Assembly: GCA_964504335.1 (NCBI GenBank)
Contig: CAZDET010000003.1
Coordinates: forward strand, 103,938 to 167,937
Direction of reading: 5' to 3'
Source: CAZDET01 sp964504335
GTDB taxonomy: Bacteria; Bacteroidota; Bacteroidia; Chitinophagales; Saprospiraceae
Length of the DNA stretch: 64,000 nucleotides
The notes under the pieces were generated by a model. It did no database searches, had not been told where the DNA came from, and saw only the letters and a list, made by a program, of their open reading frames with translations. Positions 60,652 to 64,000 of the stretch are shown here, piece by piece. Made by a program: the position numbers and the translations under genes. Numbering within the stretch: position 1 is the first letter of the stretch; each line of letters opens with the position of its first letter.

Positions 60652-61191
60652 TTAAGGCAATCCCTGGAAGGCGTACCGCGCCTGTACAATCCAACCGCTT
60701 TCCGGCCCCAGGAAGTGAAATAGGCCCAGTTCGCGGATGGATTCCTCAAAATAGGGGGTCCGATTCGTTAGATATTCCTGTACGGCGAGAAAGGCAGGTG
60801 GGTCATCGAACCCGGCAATAGTCGCATGAAATTGAATATTGGGTCCTTCAAATTCGTGAGGGGTGAGCCCGAATCGGGCCTTCATCTCTACCAGAATACG
60901 ATCGTGCAAATGCCGTAAAAAGGAATTGGGAGCCACGGCTAAATACAGGATCCGCTGGTTGAAATGCCCGAAGCCATCAAAAGTTAACGCGACTGGTGGC
61001 GTATGGGTGGCCAATTCTCCCAGATAGTGGAGGTACGGTGCCGGGTCGTCCGTTTCAAAGGGCGATTTGATGGTAACGTGCGGAAACTGTCGCCCAAAGT
61101 GAATACCAAATTCCTGGTGTAATTCGAGCTGGAGTGCCCGAATGTAATTGTGGCTGGCGGGATTGAGCAGCAACCCGAAACCAATGTGCAT
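60652..61191 (-). CDS. 2'-5' RNA ligase / 2H phosphoesterase family protein
   Basis: 179 residues. The two catalytic H-x-(T/S)-x motifs are present as FPHVTIKSP (about residue 38) and FHATIAGF (about 130), spaced as in the 2H superfamily (LigT-like, cyclic phosphodiesterases). Substrate unknown. ATG 61191 avoids overlap with the TPR gene; a GTG five codons upstream would overlap its stop. Confidence 0.85.
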   Translation of the reverse strand: MHIGFGLLLNPASHNYIRALQLELHQEFGIHFGRQFPHVTIKSPFETDDPAPYLHYLGELATHTPPVALTFDGFGHFNQRILYLAVAPNSFLRHLHDRILVEMKARFGLTPHEFEGPNIQFHATIAGFDDPPAFLAVQEYLTNRTPYFEESIRELGLFHFLGPESGWIVQARYAFQGLP

Positions 61192-61195
61192 ACGG

Positions 61196-61804
61196 TTATT
61201 CGTCACTATCGTACAGTTGGTCGGGATGGTAGGTCGTGAACCCGCTCTCGAGAAACCCTTCGAAGGCCGGTGATAGTCGCAGAAAGGCGAGCATATCGTG
61301 TTCGAGAATCGACTCGGTATCGGGCAGCCGGTTGGCCACCGCTTTCTTCAGGCACTCGAAGCCTTCCCGGCGGCGCTCGAGTACCGAGTAGGCACAGGCC
61401 ATGTGGAAGTGGATCTCCGCATCTTGCGGATCCACATCAAGCGCTTTTTGGAATTCCTCCAACGCTTCCTCCAACTCGTACTCTCTCAGCCGGATTCGGC
61501 CGATCCGTTTCGATTTGTTTTCCGGTAATCCCGCCGGCCCTCCGAAGGGAAGGGCTACATCTTCCTGCATGATTTCCCCGTTGCGCCGCACATCGATGAG
61601 GACGTTGCCCAACGGCCCCATCTTGGAGGTCACAACGTAGCGGGCCGCATGCCCATCTTCCATAATGGTAAAATGGTGGTGGGTGCCCAGGATGGAGGAT
61701 TTCTGAGAAACTACCTGCCCGTTGGCCGACACCGTTTCTTTGCCCAGCCAACTGTTGTGAAATTCGATGATGGTTCGACCTACCTGAAATTTTCGATACT
61801 GCAT
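61196..61804 (-). CDS. TPR-containing protein
   Basis: 202 residues, no signal peptide. The first 90 residues are beta-rich (VGRTIIEFHNSWLGKETVSANG ... HHHFTIMEDG) and not recognised. Residues 110-170 hold one to two TPR-like helices (LEEALEEFQKALDVDPQDAE, then IHFHMACAYSVLERRREGFECLKKAV). Probably cytoplasmic. Three bases before it ends the SdpI-like gene. Confidence 0.78.
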   Translation of the reverse strand: MQYRKFQVGRTIIEFHNSWLGKETVSANGQVVSQKSSILGTHHHFTIMEDGHAARYVVTSKMGPLGNVLIDVRRNGEIMQEDVALPFGGPAGLPENKSKRIGRIRLREYELEEALEEFQKALDVDPQDAEIHFHMACAYSVLERRREGFECLKKAVANRLPDTESILEHDMLAFLRLSPAFEGFLESGFTTYHPDQLYDSDE

Positions 61805-61806
61805 GC

Positions 61807-62154
61807 CTAATCCTGGAATTTCGATTTAAGGGCTTGCTCCGTTCGGATAATAGGCATGAAGGTAACCAATAATGTAAATCCGATGCCCACTAGCATTTCG
61901 GTTCTATTGGAGGTACCTAAATAAGAAGGGATTAAGGATAGTGCCAAGAGGCCCCATCCATACTGAAGGAGTTGCTTAGCCGAAAAAGCCTGAGCGAAAT
62001 CCCAGTGTGCCTGGGATCGCATGGCCCGGGGCGTTCGATATCCATACCAGCTATTTATCTCCTTTGGCGGATAACGTTGCATGATCCAGCCAGCGATTGC
62101 GAACGCGAGGCCCGTACTGGCGGCAATTAAAAAGACGGGGTCAGTCCACTGCAT
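61807..62154 (-). CDS. SdpI-family membrane protein
   Basis: 115 residues with three membrane helices. EINSWYGYRTPRAMRSQAHWDFAQ is the SdpI signature (N-x-W-Y-G-Y-R-T-P-x-x-M). SdpI of Bacillus gives immunity to a secreted toxin, but lone homologues in other phyla are of unknown role and no toxin gene is adjacent. First gene of a tight four-gene minus-strand run. Confidence 0.85.
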   Translation of the reverse strand: MQWTDPVFLIAASTGLAFAIAGWIMQRYPPKEINSWYGYRTPRAMRSQAHWDFAQAFSAKQLLQYGWGLLALSLIPSYLGTSNRTEMLVGIGFTLLVTFMPIIRTEQALKSKFQD

Positions 62155-62339
62155 GAGTTGGGTTGTTTAATGATTGCATCCGCCCACACAACTTTTCATC
62201 CCTGGCCTTCGTTCACTAAGTATTACGCAGACGCGTACTCCTCCAAAGCAAGAGCAAGTAGTCTGTAGATTTTCTCTTCTCTCCCATTCGGCTTGCAAGA
62301 TTAGATCCACCAGTTTTCCTTCCTTTTGTCGGGGTGCTA

Positions 62340-62362
62340 CCGGGTGTACAATTACAGCCCGG
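62340..62362 (+). promoter_or_regulatory. Leader hairpin before the RRM gene
   Basis: CCGGGTGTA (62340-62348) pairs with TACA-G-CCCGG (62353-62362), one bulge, loop CAAT, followed by GGCTTTTATT. It lies 34 nt before the ATG and could be an attenuator or a temperature-responsive leader. Confidence 0.45.
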
Positions 62363-62395
62363 GGCTTTTATTGCATTCACCAATTTATACTTGCA

Positions 62396-62671
62396 ATGAA
62401 CATTTTTGTCGCTAAATTGAACTACGACACGGAAAGTGCCGACCTACGCAAAACCTTTGAAGAATTTGGTCCGGTTGTATCGGCCAATGTAATTACGGAT
62501 AAGTTTACTGGTCGCTCCCGCGGTTTCGGCTTCGTCGAAATGCAGGAAGAGGCAGATGGACAAGCGGCCATCAGCGAATTAAACAATACTGAATTGGACG
62601 GTCGGACGATCGTCGTCAAGAAAGCAGAGCCACGCGGCGAACGCACGCGTTCGAACAACAACCGCTGGTAA
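62396..62671 (+). CDS. RNA-binding protein with single RRM domain
   Basis: 91 residues. RNP2 is IFVAKLNY at residues 3-10 and RNP1 is SRGFGFVEM near 42-50, followed by a short basic tail (GERTRSNNNRW). This is the glycine-poor form of the cold-inducible RRM proteins of Bacteroidota and cyanobacteria. It ends ten bases before the convergent DEAD-box gene, a functionally related RNA remodeler. Confidence 0.93.
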   Translation: MNIFVAKLNYDTESADLRKTFEEFGPVVSANVITDKFTGRSRGFGFVEMQEEADGQAAISELNNTELDGRTIVVKKAEPRGERTRSNNNRW

Positions 62672-62680
62672 TCAACGAGC

Positions 62681-63907
62681 TTACCTTCGCCGCCGCCTAC
62701 TCGGGCGGCGGTTATTTTTTCCTCTCTGCCCGTTTTTAGGCCCCTTATCAGAAATGGCAACAGCGTGTTCCGCTTCCTCCGACGCGGGGAAAGGGTGCTC
62801 TTTTATGACTGGAATCTTCTGGTCAATCAATTTCTGAATGTCGCGCAAGTAAGGGCGCTCGTCCGCATCGCAAAATGAGAGCGCTATTCCACTAGCATCG
62901 GCCCGGCCGGTTCGGCCAATCCGATGGACATACGTTTCCGGCACATTTGGTAAATCGTAATTGATAACGTGGGAGAGTTCCTCCACGTCGATGCCCCGGG
63001 CGGCAATATCCGTGGCTACCAGGACGTGCATCTGTCCGTTCTTGAATTTTCCTAAAGCCCGCTGACGGGCGTTCTGCGACTTATTCCCATGAATGGCTGC
63101 AGCCGTCACACCTGCCTTCCCCAAATGGCGAACGATTTTGTCCGCTCCGTGCTTTGTCCGGGAAAACACCAATAGCGACTCGGGCGACTCCGTCTTCAGT
63201 AAATGCAGCAATAGTTTGCGCTTGTCCTGTTTGCTGACGAAGTACACGGCTTGCTCCACCCGTTCCGCGGTGGTTTGCTCCGGGGCAATGGTCACGCGCC
63301 GAGGGTTACCGAGGATGTGCTTGGAAAGGTCTTGAATCTCCCGCGACATGGTGGCGGAAAAGAACAACGACTGCCGTTGCTTCGGTAAGCGAGCCACAAT
63401 TTTGCGTATATCGTGGATGAACCCCATGTCGAGCATGTGATCCGCTTCGTCCAGTACGGTTATTTCTACGCCATCCAGGCTCACCAAGCCTTGCCCCATC
63501 AAATCGAGCAATCGGCCGGGAGTAGCGACCAAAATATCAATGCCCTTTTTCAGGGCACTCACCTGGCGGTTTTGGTTGACGCCGCCAAAAATGACGGCCA
63601 CCCGCAAGTCGGTAAACTTGCCGTAATCGCGAAAACTTTCTCCAATCTGCAATGCCAACTCTCGCGTTGGCGCGACCACCAGTGCCCGTACAGGGCGGTT
63701 TTTGGGCCAGTGCCCTACTAACTTCTGAATAATTGGAATAGCGAACGACGCCGTCTTTCCGGTACCGGTCTGAGCGGAGCCGAGTAGATCGTGGCCATCG
63801 AGTAGAATGGGAATTGCCTGTTCCTGTATCGGAGTGGGATGGGTATATCCTTTGCGTTCCAGGGCTTTTAGGATGGGATCGATGATCCCTAGTTCGTGGA
63901 ATGTCAT
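62681..63907 (-). CDS. DEAD-box RNA helicase (RhlE-like)
   Basis: 408 residues. Q motif YTHPTPIQEQAIP, motif I AQTGTGKT, PTRELA, DEAD at about residue 152, SAT, motif V ATDIAARGIDVEE and motif VI HRIGRTGRA. The C-terminal tail is short and Arg-rich (RRPSRRRRR), as in RhlE. It unwinds short RNA duplexes in ribosome assembly or mRNA decay. Its last codons double as the terminator hairpin of the convergent RRM gene. TACCTTTG at 63927-63934 is the likely promoter. Confidence 0.95.
   Translation of the reverse strand: MTFHELGIIDPILKALERKGYTHPTPIQEQAIPILLDGHDLLGSAQTGTGKTASFAIPIIQKLVGHWPKNRPVRALVVAPTRELALQIGESFRDYGKFTDLRVAVIFGGVNQNRQVSALKKGIDILVATPGRLLDLMGQGLVSLDGVEITVLDEADHMLDMGFIHDIRKIVARLPKQRQSLFFSATMSREIQDLSKHILGNPRRVTIAPEQTTAERVEQAVYFVSKQDKRKLLLHLLKTESPESLLVFSRTKHGADKIVRHLGKAGVTAAAIHGNKSQNARQRALGKFKNGQMHVLVATDIAARGIDVEELSHVINYDLPNVPETYVHRIGRTGRADASGIALSFCDADERPYLRDIQKLIDQKIPVIKEHPFPASEEAEHAVAISDKGPKNGQRGKNNRRPSRRRRR
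62690..62720 (+). terminator. Rho-independent terminator of the RRM gene inside the DEAD-box coding end
   Basis: CCGCCGCC (62690-62697) pairs perfectly with GGCGGCGG (62704-62711), loop TACTCG, followed by TTATTTTTT. On the other strand the same bases encode the Arg-rich helicase tail. Confidence 0.85.
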
Positions 63908-63926
63908 GTATATAGTATAAAGGCTG

Positions 63927-63934
63927 CAAAGGTA
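63927..63934 (-). promoter_or_regulatory. Bacteroidota -7 element (TACCTTTG) for the DEAD-box gene
   Basis: Exact TAnnTTTG match on the minus strand, 20 bp before the start codon, implying a leader of about 10-15 nt. No TTG at the -33 distance. Confidence 0.55.
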
Positions 63935-64000
63935 CGATTATTTTTTATTCTTTGCGCCCGACTACTGTTGGAAGTAGGGCGCACGCATCAAAATGGTCGG

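Noticed and set aside
61807..62154. SdpI-like protein as part of a toxin-immunity system
   Set aside because: No SdpC-like or other toxin gene is adjacent. The neighbours are housekeeping-like, and lone SdpI homologues are common.
1..64000. CRISPR arrays, complete insertion sequences, prophage or restriction/defence genes
   Set aside because: No regularly spaced direct repeats, transposase, integrase, phage structural or nuclease-defence genes could be recognised in the window.

Overview
The window is bacterial and almost certainly from the Bacteroidota, most plausibly a Saprospiraceae/Lewinella-like lineage (the lineage is my inference). The signs are type IX secretion sorting tails (CHU_C-type and type A), the gene pair DUF1599 + DoxX/BT_3928, FtsX-type permeases of about 800 residues, a CcmB/CcsA/CcmD set, and many promoter-like TAnnTTTG (-7) elements. 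Start sites mostly lack strong Shine-Dalgarno sequences. By eye the base composition is moderately GC-rich, with AT-rich spacers. About 58 protein genes are supported. I saw no rRNA, tRNA or CRISPR array.

Layout. 1-9.8 kb: 3' part of leuS, then a YdcF-like gene and a rhomboid protease on the minus strand; DUF1599, DoxX-like and nusB; a beta-barrel-like protein; a tight run of DUF2256, cytochrome oxidase subunit III and threonine aldolase. 9.8-10.2 kb: a 355-bp gene-free element with 17-bp terminal inverted repeats and a 13-bp direct repeat on each side. It carries its own promoter and a run of strong RNA hairpins, and is the most unusual object in the window. 10.4-15.4 kb: DUF151 nuclease-like protein, MazG, a small Cys-containing membrane protein, biotin carboxylase, and an ECF sigma/membrane anti-sigma pair joined by an ATGA overlap. 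15.6-18.9 kb: a 1110-residue WG-repeat protein. 18.9-23.2 kb (minus): Lrp-type regulator, glutamate dehydrogenase and the cytochrome c maturation genes ccmD, ccsA, ccmB. 23.3-30 kb: envelope genes, namely two N-acetylmuramoyl-L-alanine amidases, an LptD-like protein and an MCE/MlaD protein. 30-33.7 kb (minus): ABC-F ATPase, fabD, folE and queD-like.

33.9-45.9 kb is an accessory-looking stretch: a CHU_C-tailed surface protein, a periplasmic amidohydrolase, a royal-jelly-type lipoprotein, an old yellow enzyme, a DinB protein, a 56-residue peptide with a double-glycine leader, and a 1355-residue secreted DUF5060/glycosidase-like protein with five to six PKD domains. 45.9-56.8 kb is one functional block. 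An NtrC-type response regulator and its kinase (minus) diverge from a membrane fusion protein, two LolD/MacB-type ATPases and two 803-residue FtsX permeases (plus), a MacAB/Lol-like efflux or stress-sensing exporter. The divergent gap holds a nested dyad, and the operon ends in a 21-bp-stem hairpin. 57-64 kb: a hydrolase-like secreted protein, MscS channel, secreted TonB-C protein, small membrane proteins, a 2H phosphoesterase, a TPR protein, SdpI-like protein, RRM protein and DEAD-box helicase.

A second theme is non-coding. Many spacers begin just after a stop codon and consist of short quasi-tandem words (period 7-9 bp). Some recur nearly unchanged kilobases apart, on either strand. A separate 96-bp inverted repeat before the second permease shares its arm with a lone copy upstream of nusB.
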